64,000 bases of DNA from contig CAJNOI010000030.1 in the NCBI GenBank assembly GCA_905250115.1, positions 583,054 to 647,053 on the forward strand, given 5' to 3'. The notes beneath the pieces were generated by a model. That model ran no database searches and was not told where the DNA came from. It saw nothing but the letters and a program-made list of their open reading frames with translations. Shown here one piece after another: positions 27,572 through 42,000 of this stretch. Both the position numbers and the translations under genes were made by a program. How positions within the stretch are numbered: position 1 is the first letter of the stretch; each line of letters starts with the position of its first letter. This DNA comes from Adineta steineri (Eukaryota > Rotifera > Eurotatoria > Adinetida > Adinetidae).

Positions 27572-28059
27572 CTGTCGCAAGCGACTTGCTCAACTCATTC
27601 GTAATAATTTCACCGTACTTGCGCAATTTAATTGCAAGGATAAGAAAAGAACAAAATAAAAATATTATGCTTTCACATAAGTATACATAAAAGAATGTTA
27701 ACATTGAATCATGCATCACTATTTCAAAGATTCTCATGCAATGAAAGAAATTCTTAAAGTTTACTTCCTTTGTTGAAATTATATAGAAAAATCATAGAAT
27801 TATATTTGTGTTTTGCAATTGAAATTATAGAATTAATCAGTTTATCTAGTGAACATTTATCCTGACTCAACAATATCTTTTTTTTTTATATTAACATAAA
27901 TAAAAAAAAACAATAACAACAAATAAACAGACAGAATCTGTGTGTTGTCATAACACATTTATATAGTACTAAGAAACAAGCAATAAAGAAAAAGTTGTAT
28001 ACATATACATATATATATAAGTCACCGTAACTATTTCTATACAACAAGTAAACAAATGT
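27572..28059. other. intergenic region between vWA gene and TBP
   Basis: About 490 bases of AT-rich DNA between two minus-strand genes, holding the TBP 3' flank and the upstream region of the vWA gene. No other feature is seen. Confidence 0.5.
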
Positions 28060-29120
28060 TTATTTGCGAAAACCTTTAAGGATTGGATAAATGCGTTCAA
28101 ATGCTTCATGAATTTCTCGACGAACTTTTGCTCCAGTTAATACGACTTTACCAGAAACGAATATTAATAGTACAATTTTTGGATGCATCATTCGATAGAT
28201 TAAACCAGGAAATAATTCTGGTTCATAACTTAAATAAAAGAATTTTTTTTTGAAAGAAAATATTTCCCTTCATTATTCAAACCTGCAAAATTGATAATGT
28301 TTTAATACAAGTGCTTCTAATCGAATAGGAAATTTAACATCAACACTTCCAACCATATTTTGAATTTTAAAATCTCGAAATTTTGCCTAATAATCAATAG
28401 AAAATATGTAAAAATAAGATCTTAAAAATATTTTTTTACAGGAAAACCAAGTTTTTGTATAACTCGAGCATAACGTCGAGCAGCTTGTAATGAATCTTCT
28501 TCACTTTTAGCACCTGTACATACCATTTTTCCTGAACCAAATATTAATGCTGTTGTACGTGGATTACGAATACGCATAATAACAGCAGCAAAACGTTTAG
28601 GATTATATTCAGCATTACGTGCTTGTAATGCAATACGTTTTAAATCTAATTGACAACCAAGATTAACTGTTGATACAATATTTCTGAAGAGAAATTATTT
28701 AGAAAATAAAACAATTCATTATCTATCGTTTTATTTATTACTGTAAACTTGGTTGTAAATGTGATACATCTGCTGGTCGAGGTGTAAATGGTGTTGCAGC
28801 TGCTGAAAATGGTGTTGATGGTGCAACAGAATTTTGATGATAGGATAAAACAGATGGTGGTGGGCCCATATTTGTTGTTATTTTCGAAGCAATTGATGGA
28901 TAATGTTGTGTAGTTTGTATTGTATCCATATTCACTGCATATGCCTCTTCTTTTAATGCAACACTTCGTGGTGCTGCTGATGATGGCGGTAATGACATTG
29001 GTGATGCATGTTGTTCATTCTGAATATTAAAACAAACGGATAAAAGAGACGAAAACAAATATATGTTGAACAACAAACCTGATGTGAATGAATATCATGA
29101 AATCCTGGGGAAAAATCCAT
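28060..29120 (-). CDS. TBP: TATA-box-binding protein
   Basis: Five exons encode about 278 residues. Exon 1 gives [14 protein letters not shown]. The next exon gives a Pro/Ser/Ala-rich N-terminal domain of about 90 residues. The C-terminal core of about 170 residues is the highly conserved saddle made of two direct repeats. Repeat 1 has [20 protein letters not shown] and [19 protein letters not shown]. Repeat 2 has [30 protein letters not shown] and [17 protein letters not shown]. It ends ILKGFRK. TBP binds the TATA element and nucleates TFIID, and also serves Pol I and Pol III. The start at 29120 has no competitor, and all introns keep frame. The gene appears intact and is transcribed away from the Rab8 gene. 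Confidence 0.96.
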
Positions 29121-30652
29121 TTGAAATAACTATTTTGATTTGAAGGACAAATTGTAATACAAGGAAATATTCAATTTACGAATGAATATTTTTGATCTGT
29201 AAAACAAAAGGGAGACTTTTTTGTTTACAAGAAATATATAATTGAAATGTTAAGAAAACTCTACAATTACTTTTCTTTTCCTTTCAAGAAGGTATTTTAT
29301 TTTATTATGACTATTGAAATGACGAATAACTGTAACAAATAAGATGGAGAATGATTTGTCGACAACAACAGAATACGAAGTAATGATGAAATTACATGTC
29401 AAAAGATGTCGCTCAAAATTGAGGTTTGATATAATTATGAAAAATCAATGCATTTATTTAAATTAGAAAGATACCTCTTTTTCCATGAAACAGTTTTAAG
29501 TTTGAGAGTAGATCTACTTTCTCAAGAAATATTGTATGCAACTGATAATTATCTGTATATGAAAATATTAAAAAAATTCTACAAAATTCAAAAAAATGTC
29601 TCAATTCACTCAGAGAGAAGTAAGAAGAGTTTTTTGATACAAACGTGTGCACCTGTACTTCTTCAACTAAAAAAAGTGTGACCAATTATTAATGATAAAT
29701 ATGTCTTTTCTGCGCAAAAAGGTACACCATCATACAGTCTATGAATATAAAAAATTACAGTCTTGCCCATATATTTCTGACGAAATAAGAAGAAATTGGT
29801 TTGCAATATATAGTTGATATATCTTCGATATCAATAGTATAAGTTCTTTTTAACATTGATTAAGATGTTCATTGTTGTTAGAGTTGTATAATCAAGAATA
29901 AGAGTATATGACTTGACAATTAATTTTAAAAATATTTTTGTGTAACTCTTTGACTAGAAATTCATTAAAAGGAACAAAACATTCTACAAAACTGTGTGTC
30001 CGATCATACATTTAGATATAACATTAACTAGACATCTATTAAAACCAATATTTTAGTTGAACATGAAAATAAATTTCGCATTTATTTGTGACTTCTTAGA
30101 AAAGTGATAGTTCATCAAATTATTGTTGGTTCTAAGTTCAAATGACGCATACACATATGAGCAGAATTTTTCTAATTATACTAACTTGATTGAATCAAGT
30201 TTTAAATTGTATATTAATTACTCTCAGAAAATAAAAGTTATATATGTATATTAGCAGAGGACAGAGTGCGCTAGTTGATGATATAAATGAGTTTCTTTCT
30301 CTTTGTTGCTGGTTGAAATATAACCATTGAAATAAATTGTTTGATACATGTTGATGACGGATATGATTCATAAACTAAAAAAAAAAGAATGCTGCAATGA
30401 TGCTGTTTTAAGAAATAAATCAAGTGAAATAGTAGTTGATTTTTTCTGGTTAGTTGATTATTTGCAGATAGACATTATTATTATTTGTTTTGTTTTTTCA
30501 GATAAAATATTTCTTCTCATTCTTTCTTCTTATTCTATTTTCTACGCTAATAGATATACAAGATAAAGAACATTATTTTGTCTTTCCAGATACATCAAAC
30601 ACCATATGGATCTATATTGATATATCATCACTTGATATCATCAAGGAAAGAT
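29121..30652. other. divergent intergenic region between TBP and Rab8
   Basis: 1.5 kb separating two divergently transcribed genes. Overlapping open frames on both strands at 29448-29685 and one at 30348-30566 lack recognisable features. No RNA gene is apparent. Confidence 0.45.
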
Positions 30653-32451
30653 ATGGCTAAAGCTTATGATTATCTATTCAAATTACTTTTAATTGGTATG
30701 TAAAGATTTTATAGAAATATTTATCATCTAATTTTTATCATTTAGGTGATAGTGGTGTTGGAAAGGTATATTTGATATCTATGGGCTTTTCTTTTTGCTA
30801 ATAAGAATATATATATTTAGACTTGTGTGCTATTACGTTTCTGTGATTCAGCATTTAGCACCACTTTTATTTCTACAATAGGTAAAATTATTGAAGAACA
30901 TTTTGCAAAAATAATATTCTATATATATATTAGGAATTGATTTTAAAATTCGTACAATTGATCTTGATGGACGAAAAATTAAATTACAGATATGGTATGT
31001 TTTAAAAATAAATAAAAGAAAGATTATTAATTATTTAAATTCTTATTCTATAGGGATACTGCTGGTCAAGTATGTCATATACATTCTTCTCTTTACTAAG
31101 ATACACATATATTTGTTTAGGAACGATTTAAAACTATTACAACAGCTTATTATCGCGGAGCAATGGTATTGAAAGAAAACAAAAATCGTAGTTTATTATT
31201 TTGTATTTATATATTTTTTAGGGAATTATGTTAGTATATGATATAACAAGTGAAAAAAGTTTTGATAATATTAAAAATTGGATTCGAAATATAGAAGAAG
31301 TATGAAAATATAATGAATTAACAATTATTATATTGATTTCTATTTAGCATGCGTCAGCTGAAGTTGAACGAATGTTAATAGGAAATAAATGTGACATGCA
31401 AGAAAGACGACAAGTATCTAGAGAAAAGGGTGAAAATGTATGTATAACTAATACAAAAAGAAACAAATCATTTTAAGATCAGAGATAACCTTCGCTAAGA
31501 ATCGAATTATTTTTCTACAGCCTCGTGGCTATCCTAATGTAGAGTATATCATTTATCTTTCCAGAAATTTCAGCTTGATTTTTCGAGATAAAAACTCTGC
31601 AGATAACCTTCGGAATTGATGAAAGAATGAACGTTTCTCTTTGTAGATTATCTAGTTTTCAATAGTTTTTTTATGATAATATCTGCTGGAATTTGAAAAC
31701 ACTTAGTATTTAAGGATATAGATTAATATTATCAATCAGATTGATGAATAAAGAGATTATACATTCTCTGTATAGATTTTATCGAAGACAAGGAGATTAG
31801 TAAAGTTGGTGTGATTCTCATCTGAACAAATTTATGACGAGGTTTTTTATAAGTGCTTTAAAGTCCATTTTCCCTCTCAGATATAACATAATGCCTTTTA
31901 TTGATACCAGATGATTTTCGAAAAATCTGAGTGTTAAGCAATGATTCCAGGTACATATAAGTGTATAAATCTGTTATGTTAGAGACACCTGGTTTCCTCT
32001 TGTATACTCTATTATCTAATAAAACAGCAGTTAATGTAATAGATCTAGAAATATCATTTATTTAAATTGATTCCTCTTCTTAATTGTCAGCAGATTAAGA
32101 TAATATATATGTTACTTTTATTTAGCTCGCTAATGAATATGGTATTAAATTTATGGAAACTAGTGCTAAAGGAAATATTGTAAGTATACTTATGATTTTT
32201 TTTTAAATATTACTCTGATGATTATTATTTTAGAACGTTGAAGAATCCTTTCTTTCCCTTGCCAAAGATATCAAAAGCAAAGTTGATAAAAAAGCTGTAT
32301 GATTTTCGAAAAAAACTTTATTTTTCAATATTTTTAATATATTATTTTTTAGGGTTCTGATCAATCTAGCAAATCATCAGTAATTAAACCCAAAAAAGAA
32401 ACAAATAAAAAACCTGACACATCATTCTGGTCTCGTTGTTCATTATTTTAA
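30653..32451 (+). CDS. RAB8: Rab8-like small GTPase
   Basis: Starts [22 protein letters not shown], nearly identical to Rab8 of other animals. All nucleotide-binding motifs are visible: GDSGVGKT (P-loop), ISTIGIDFK (switch I), WDTAGQERFKTITTAYYRG (G3/switch II), IGNKCD (G4) and METSAK (G5). NWIRNIEEHASAEVERM is the Rab8/10/13-type helix. The C-terminus is CSLF, a CaaX box. Rab8 also ends in a CaaX rather than the double cysteine of Rab10, which supports the Rab8 assignment. It should be geranylgeranylated and act in Golgi-to-plasma-membrane and ciliary traffic. There are about nine exons; the intron 31441-32126 is about 690 bases while the rest are 35-60. No disabling change was seen. Confidence 0.92.
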
Positions 32452-33058
32452 AACATAAATTTATCACTGGTCATTTATTTCACGGTGCTGATTATCAAAG
32501 TCATGGAATGACATGTTTCATAAATTGTAATTATCATTCTTTTTAATACCGATCAATCATCCATATTATGTACCATATTCTTCTCGATTTCATTTGTTAT
32601 CCATTTAAAATTGTATAATTTCGTTTTTTCTTTTCTTTTGGGTATATATATATATATCTTCTTTTTCTATCATATTATCAAATAATAATGAGTATAAAGT
32701 TTCTTTTGATGAACATTATTGACTTATATGATGTTGAAGATGAATAAATAGACATATCACCTATTTCACTCTCCTTTTAATCGCTTCAACATGACATCCT
32801 GTGATTTTATCATGTTCTTCTTCTTCTTTTTTTATATCTATCCAAACATATATCTCTCTTTTTTCTTCTTCTTTCGATTGATGACATCCAAATAAAATTT
32901 GTTTGATTAAATATATCTATGAATGAATGTGGCCTTATTCGAAATCTTATATTTATGTTTGTTCTCTATGTAAATAAAAGATAAGATATATATTGAGCTA
33001 GTTTATTGTACACAATAATCATTTGATAGATGAGTTAGTTTATGATTAAAAATAAATC
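32452..33058. other. intergenic region between Rab8 and chitin synthase gene
   Basis: About 600 bases, AT-rich, comprising the Rab8 3' flank and the upstream region of the motor-chitin synthase gene. No further feature is seen. Confidence 0.5.
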
Positions 33059-36000
33059 ATGGTTATTCAAGTAGGTTCTGGGGAAATCAATGATTTATCA
33101 ATATTAAATATTCTTAATGAAAATAATTTATTATATGAATTACGTATTCGATATAAAAAAGGAATTATATATGTAAGTTGATTTATTTCGATTTACAAAA
33201 TTCATTTTTTGTTTTTTTCTAAATGAATAGACATATATTGGTGATGTTCTTATAGCTATAAATCCATTTAAACAATTAAATATCTATGAAAAACAAGTTT
33301 GTTTGTTAAAGAAAGATTTGAATAAAATAGATAAAAGAAATATTTTAGCAACATGATCTATATAAACATATTCAATATCGAAATCATTCACCACCTCATA
33401 TATTTTGGATTGCGGATCATGCTTATCGAAAACTCTGTTTATCCAAACAATCACAATGTATTATTGTTACAGGAGAAAGTGGATCTGGTAGAATTTTTCC
33501 TTTTTTTTAAATTGAATTTTATGTTAGATATGTATTCAGGAAAGACTGAATCGACCAAACTTATGGTTTCACATATAATTTATTGTTCAGGTAATAGCGG
33601 CGATCGTGAATTACAAAATCGAATCATTGAAGTTTGTTGAGGAATTTATTTGATAATTTGAAATGATTAATTCGAATATGTAGACTTCACCATTATTGGA
33701 AGCATTTGGTAATGCACAAACATGTATGAATCAAAATTCAAGTCGTTTTGGAAAATATTTACAATTAAATTTTACGGATAATGGTCGAATTGTTGGTGGT
33801 AGGTTGATTTTTGAATGTTATTGATAATGATAAGTGTTGTTTTTAGCTAAGGTTTATGAATATTTACTTGAAAAATCTCGTATTGTTCAACATGGATCAA
33901 ATGAACGAACATTTCATTTCTTTTATTATTTATTTGCTGGTTTAGAGAAAGAAGATTTGAATTATTTTCATCTAAATGATCCAGAAACTTATAGGTATTC
34001 AGATTTTAATTTGTTCAGTAGAGGATTTAAAATATCGATATTTATTTAGAATTTTGAAAGATCCTAGTGGAGAAAAAGTATTTCCAAACCAAACAGATTT
34101 TGATCATTGTCGGCAAATGTTTAATACACAAAAAAATATTATGAAACGAATGGGTTTTACTGATAAAGTAAACTTTTTTATTTTCAACCAAAAAATCTAT
34201 TAAAATGAAAACTATTCTAGGATATAAATATAGTATTTACAATTCTTTCAGCTATTCTTCATTTGACAAATATTCAATTTACACGTGATGATGAAACCGA
34301 TGGAGTTTATATTGAAGATGAATATCCATTAGAAGTTGGTATGTTAGAAATTAAAAACTTGTCGTATATATTCTAACAAGTACTTTTATTTCTTTCAAAT
34401 AATTCATCATTCTTATTAAAAATTTTATAAAATTTTAATTATCTATCGTTATAGTTTGTACATTACTTGCACTTGATCAAGAAATATTAACTATGGCTCT
34501 TATTTCAACATTCAGTATAACTAAAGGTGAACATGTTATAAGTTTAAAAAATTTTGATCAAGCTAATGATTGTCGTGATGCTCTTGCTAAAGCTTTATAT
34601 GAACGATTATTCTCTTGGATTGTTAAACAAATAAATAATCTTTTACAACCAACTAGACGGTAATTTATTTAATATACAAAACTCAATAAACTGACTATGA
34701 AGATCGTCTTCATAAAGAATTATTACAAACAATTTCTAGTTTTCGATATCGCTCATTATTTTTCCTTGTAAAGACTTACAAACGTATAGAACAAAATTCT
34801 ATCGTTCAATCTGTGTTTGTCATTAGTACAACATTTCTTTTAGTCCATGTATGAAACACCTTCATACTACGAATTTCTTCATATGTCGGGATAGGAAACT
34901 TAAAAGGTCTTGATAGTTCAATTATTTATCTCAGAGATTTCTTTTTTAAGTAATATTTGCACTAATAATCAGGACTTACTTAGACACTGCCCATGGAAAA
35001 TGAAATGAAATATATTTTATAAGAAAAAAGAATCGATTCACGAAAATATCTTTCAGTTGTACAGATATTTACATCAAGATATTTATTTTTCTTATATCGT
35101 ATAGGAATAATTCAATAGATGACGACATTTATCTTACATGTTCCATATTAGATATGTCAGGTTTTGAAAATTTTCAAATGAATAGTTTTGAACAATTATG
35201 TATTAATATTACCAATGAGCATTTACAGTATTACTTTAACGAACATATTTTTGTACAAGAACAACAAGATTATCAAACAGAAGGTATATCATATGAAAAG
35301 ATTCATTTTCAAAACAATGAAGATTTAATTGCATTATTTATGGACGTAAGATTTATTCTGAAAAACAAAAACAAATTTTTTTATTGTTATTAAATAGTCA
35401 TTAGGAATATTAGCATTACTTGACGAAGAATCTCATTTTCCAAAAGCAAATGATGAATCACTTGTACAAAAATTTCATAGTCATTGTAAATATCATTCAA
35501 GATATATTAAACCAAAAGGAAATGAGACAACATTTGGTATTCATCATTATGCTGGAAAAGTATGAAACAAAGAAAACAAATAATAATATTTAATATAAAT
35601 TTTTATATTATATATAGGTTGTTTATGATGCTCATGGATTTTTAGAAAAAAATCGAGATAATCTTAGTATAAATTTAATTGAATGTATGAAAAAAAGTGG
35701 AATGGATTTAATTAAACATTTATTTTTATTGACAGATGAAATAAATCATTCATCAATGTAAGTGAAAAAATAGCAGATTTTTAAATTTTTTCTCAATTGA
35801 ATTAAACATGCATTTCGGATTTCGAACTAACAGTTCCGTTGGAATTCCGGATCTTCGCCAATAGTACTTTCGTTACAGATAATATTATAAGCAAAAAAAG
35901 CATCAGCGCATTTTATATGACTTATCATTTCGTTTGTATTTTTGAATCTTGAAATCTAGTTGTTATTTTTGATCGAAATTTTGCATAAAAATCAAGAGCG

Positions 36001-39000
36001 AACAAACTGATTTCCATACTAGAAATCGCAAGAAATCAAAAGGATGTGGGTGCGGGTGTGGATATGGGTGCTAGGTGAATACAGTATCTACACCCACACC
36101 CACCCACATCCCCAACTGATTTCCATACTAAAAATTATGAGAAATGAGAAATCAGGAAATCAGTTTGTTCATCCTTGGTAAAAATAGAAGCATGAGTTCT
36201 AAGAATTTCTCCATGGTATTATTTTGTAGAAAACTACAACTGTGAAATAGTTTCAGTTATAGTCCTTACTGACACATCGTTAGGTTAATTTGACAAAAAA
36301 AAATAACGTGTTCAAATGTTAAGCAGTTGTAAAGCTCTATTTTTGTAATCAATTTGTTCTTCTTATTATGAAAAGAAAGATTTGGCCTTTACAACCATTC
36401 GTTATATCATTAGTATCACTATAGTAAATATAAACAATATATTTTTATTTACTTATATTCACTATATTAAATAAAATAATCAAAAACTTTTCATTAATAT
36501 AATTGTATATTTAGTTCACCATATACAATGATAGGTTACAATAAAAAACATCCGAATTGGTATCGAAAATCTTCTGCAAATGAACATATACAAGATCATA
36601 TGACTGAACAAACTAATAAATCAAATCAACAAGAATTGTATGTCAATTAATATTCTCATAAACAGAAGAAAAAATATTATTTATTTTATTCTAGAAAATT
36701 CTTTAAAACGAATATACATTTCAAAGAATATTTCAATCAAAATACTGTTGCTTTTCATTTTAAAATATCTCTTGCTGAATTACTTGATAGAATGAAAGAT
36801 ACTGAACCATCATTTGTCAGGTACGTGGATCAATATGTAAATGTCACATATACATTTAATCAATGAATGTGATGAAAGGATTCGTTTTTTTTCTCTCTCG
36901 TTTGTGTATACAGTTCTTCGTTGTCCCGTCGGTTAGATTACTCAACATTCTTCCAACTAGTTTAGTCTGCTTGTTGTATTTGTACTGTTGTCACCTTCGT
37001 TCGTGACATAGACATATACACAAATGAAAACGAAGAAGCAGATTTATATATATATATATATTTGTATATGTATTTATCTCACCATTTGATGACGAAAAGA
37101 AGTAGAAGAAGAAGAAGAAGAAGAAGAAGAGACCTAGACGAAAGACTAATGGGAAGTACAAAATAAACAAAACGAATGCGAGAAGTATAAGGGTGACAAG
37201 ATAAAATAAAATGAACGAGGAAAAGAAGGAAGATGATATTTTATTCATTCTCAATTGTTAAGGATTGTGTTTTGTGTATGTAAAACAAAAGGAAAATGAG
37301 AGAATGACGAAGGACACATTTGTCTTTCAATCTTCCGCTTTGTATACAACTATTGCTATTCATTTGATGTTAACGTAAAAATATTGGTCAAGCACGTAAG
37401 ATCAAAATTCCTCGCTTTTTTTTTCATCTTCTTCTTTTTATGTATTCTAATTAACATATATGAATGAAATGTATTAGTACATATCAAAAATTTCGAATTT
37501 TTTATATAGGATATAATGAATAACTATGGATTTATGATTATATACATTTCAATCTTGAATTCATTTATTATTTGATATGAAAGAAATGATGTTAATTGTA
37601 ATGTGTTAGGGTGTGAATGATACGTACAGTTAGTACGATTGAAAGGGCGCAATGTTTTATTTTGAGAAGACTAAGTCATAGCATGTAGCGCAATGATAGA
37701 TAAAATACAGCGTACAGTGTAATAAATATGCGTTTTTTTCTCTTCACTGCTTATTTTCTGTTTTTGAAGTATGAAGTTGAATCGAGTATAGATGAAATAG
37801 AAAGTTCATCAACGTGTTATTTCATCGAAAAGTATACGCCCTATTCTAGAATTTTAATAATAGTTTGTCGCGTTCTGTATTTTGTTGATACGAAACTGTA
37901 GATCGATGTAACAATTAGTTCGAACAGTTTTTTTAATTGTAATACTGATAAAATGCGTCTACTTTTCTTTCTAACTGATTAGCTATTCAGAATAGATCAT
38001 CGTCTTATAGTACTTAATTATCTCTCATTTTGATATGATAACAAATGTATATTATTGTTGACTGTACAGATTAGAAAAAATTAGGTTTATTCTTTTGCAT
38101 TTTTGTCTTGATTGTATACGTTTGACTGTTGGTCAGTTTTATATTCAACAAACAACAAACTCTTTCTATAGAGACAAGGAAAAAAAAGAAAGATACATAT
38201 ATACGGTCAATCGTTTTTATTTATCTATCGATTAGTCTCAATCGTCGTGTAACTGACTAACAAAACGGAGTAGTTTTATTGACATTCCACGATCGTTCTT
38301 GTCTATTCATAATGTCTATTGTTGGTCATTTCTAATTGTACATTATGTCTGATTTTAACTTATTCTCAACGAAAACGGATATAAAAAAATTATTATTTAC
38401 AACAGATAAATTTAAATTTAATGAACAATGTTCAAATGATTCATGGCAAGATTTGCCCGGTGCAACTCCAACATCAGTACTTGCTTCATTAGCTGATAAT
38501 CAATATATTCAAACATCATCATTATCATCATCCTTATCAGATAATAGAAATGATAATGGATGGGAAACACTTGATGATTATTCAATAATACCAAAATCAT
38601 ATGGTTTAAATTATGAACAAATATCAAAAAAACCTCCGGGATATTGTCGACTTGATCGACGTGGACATTGGCTACTATTATCACCACAATCTCAAATTCA
38701 AAGCGAATCAAATAATGTAATAACATCTTCTGATAAAAAATATTTAACAAAAGATTCAAATCACGAACAAATTTTTCCTGATTCATGCGAAAGTTTAACT
38801 GTTTCCGTTGATTTACATGTACCAACAGATGAATTAATAATGTATAACGATGATATCGATGGACAAAATACACTCGTTGGAAGACATAAAATACGACAAT
38901 ATCAAAATATAACAACAAATAATATACCTAATATATCGAGGTAGATAAAATTCGTTTGTATGATTAGTAAATATTGATATTAGATTTGTAATGCGCAATT

Positions 39001-42000
39001 TTTGTACAGATAGAAATTCAAATAGTTAGCATTAGATTTACAAGCGAACTTAGAAAACGTAAATTCTGTATATTTGTATTCTATAGTAATACAACTAGTC
39101 TTAATATGAATCACTAGAAATATGAGTAAGGACTGATGTCGTATTATTGTACATCTATTTTGAATTGCAATTAGTACTAATTTTATTTCAATTGTTAGAA
39201 CAATCTTTATTCAATCCTTTCTAATTGAGTGATATAACATAAATCCGCTACATAGTTGTCTGACCTTAAAAATAGATCATCTGTTGCACGATTACAGACT
39301 CATTATGTTAATACTTATGTATGTATACAATAATGAAGTTTCTCATTATTTTATACATTGTTAAAAATGGTGAATAAAATTAATTTCAATGTAAATTTTC
39401 TTTTTTTTCTTCTCATAGATGTATTAAACCTAATCACGATAAAGTAGCTAATCAATTTGACGAAGAATTAGTTCAACAACAATTACGTTATAACGGTATT
39501 CTTGAAATATCTCGTATACGAAATCAAGGTTGGCCTGTTCGTTTTACATTTGAAGAATTTTTAAAACGGTTAATACCAAAATAAATTTTCGTTTATTCAT
39601 TTCTTTTTATTCTCTCTATAGATATAAATTTATTTGTTATTCACAAAGTAGTTCAATTCGTATAGATGCAATAGCATGCGAAAAAATTCTTCAATATCTT
39701 TCATTTACTGATTATGTTATTGGAAAATCTAAAGTAAGTAAAATGAATCTGTTCTTATTTTTAATTTCAATTTTTATGTTTTAGATCTTTTTAAAATTAG
39801 AACATTTAGAAATTTTAAATCAATATTACGAACAGTATCTATCATATATAATTAAATGTCAAAAAATTGTTAGAGGTTTTTTGGTACGACAAAAACTTTT
39901 ACGTCAAGCAAAACAAAATGCAAATGAACGTCAGAATTTTTTAAATCAAATATATTTAATTGGAAAAAAAACAATGGACAAACTTACAGCATTACCAAAA
40001 GTATGTTTGAAATTATTATCAAGAATAATTATATCTTGTTTTTTTCTTATGAAAGATCCCACCTAAAAATATTCAACAGACATCAAGTAGTAGTAGTGGA
40101 CATTTTATACAAAAACGAAAGAAAGATTCGAAGAAACTAGCATCATCAACTTCAATTCCTAATGAAACAATTCCAATGAGTGAACAAGAACATAAAGATA
40201 TGTTAAAAGTAGCAAAAGTAAGCTAAGTAATTAAAAATATATGTACTAATTTTAACTGGAATAGAAATTACAATTGCTCGAAAAAGATGAACTTGATGAA
40301 TTAGATAGTACTCATCATCAAACAACATCAAACGATTTTAAACCTACATTAGAACGTTTATCTGAACGTGAAGTACGTATTCTTGTTCAAGAGGAATTTA
40401 CACCTGGAACAATTATGTCTCGTAAACAACAAATACAACAGAAAAAATTTCCTATTGAAGCAAATATTGAATCCGGTTCAGGATTACCATGTACAACAAC
40501 AATAATACAAAGTCCTTCAAAAGTTCATGATGGTACAATTGCATCCATAGCTGCAGCAGTTCCTATTGCACCAACAATGAAACTAACTGATGGTGAACAA
40601 TTAATAAGAGAAACAAAAGTTGCTGCAGCAAGTGGTGATCTATTCATGACGGGTAAAATTTTTTACTAGATTTGTTCACTAATCTTTTTTTTGTAAATAA
40701 TTTAGATTGGTCCGTTGGACAACAGGAAAGAAAACATCCAGCCACTACCCGTTCGAAATCAGAACCACGAAATGCTTTATTTGATCTTCATGATCAGAAT
40801 ATGTTGTCGGAACAAAAACGTGACTTAGTTAAAAAAAATACTTTTGTTACAAAGACAAAAATTTAAAGATAATCAAGCACGTAAAACACGTAAAACGAAT
40901 GAATTTGAACAATCGACATATAGTTTTCCGAATATAAATCAATCATCAAAAGATGATGATGGTAATGCATTACTTGACAAGTAAGTTTATATTGAACGAA
41001 AGTAAATTATCAATCTAAATTAATTGATATTGTTAATTCTATCTAGTGAAAATGTGGATTGTTGGGATGCACCACGTACAACAGAAGTTCGTGAAGCCTA
41101 TGAAAAAACTATTCATTGTTATCAATTATCTATGCGTATGTTAAAACTTACTACATATATTGTACTAAATATTGGTGTACTATTAACCGCACTGGTTAGT
41201 AAAGGAGCTTTATTACTAATGACAAACTCGGTGGCGAAAGTACAAGAGGTAAGAAAGAAAGAAAAAAACAATTCAATCATTAAAGTTTACTTACACAAAT
41301 ATATTTTAGACACCTTATCGAGAACGTTGGGTATGGATGTTATTAGCATCTGTATGTGCTCCATATGTCTTTACATTTTTCGATAGTCTTGGTAAATGTT
41401 TATTTGGTAATAAACCATGGCCAACTATAAAAATCTTTACTATCGTATGTTATTTTTCTAAATCTTTATTTAATTGTATATTGAAATATTTTTAGGTATT
41501 TCTCATTGAAACTTTACATAGTTTTGGAATAGCTATATTTGTTTTTCATATTTTACCAAAACTTGATGCAGCAAGAAGTTTATTAATAATGAATGCTGTA
41601 TGTCTTGTACCTGCTTTTTTAAAATTATTTTTGACTAAATCAAATTCATCAATTGTTCGACGAAGTTTATTATTTCTTATGGATTTTTTTGCATTTGCTA
41701 TGCAATGTTCATGTGTTGGTATTGCCTTAGCATCGAAATTTTTAAAAAATGATGGACCAATTCTTGCTCAAACAACAGTATCATCATTTATATTTCCAGA
41801 AAGTACAACAACAATACCATTATTAAATCGACATAAACGACAAGATGAATCATTGACTACTGCTTTCGATTTATTTACTTCAGATATTAATGGAAATAAT
41901 GAGAATATTTTATTTACAACACCTAGTACTAATATGAGTTCAATAGATCATAATTTACAAACAATTTTAGCTGGATTCTATATTCAATGGGAGTTACCAG

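Noticed and set aside
38418..38918. 166-codon minus-strand open frame opposite the alternative chitin synthase exon
   Set aside because: It is His/Ile/Leu-rich shadow sequence. The plus frame has the phase-matched donor and varied composition.
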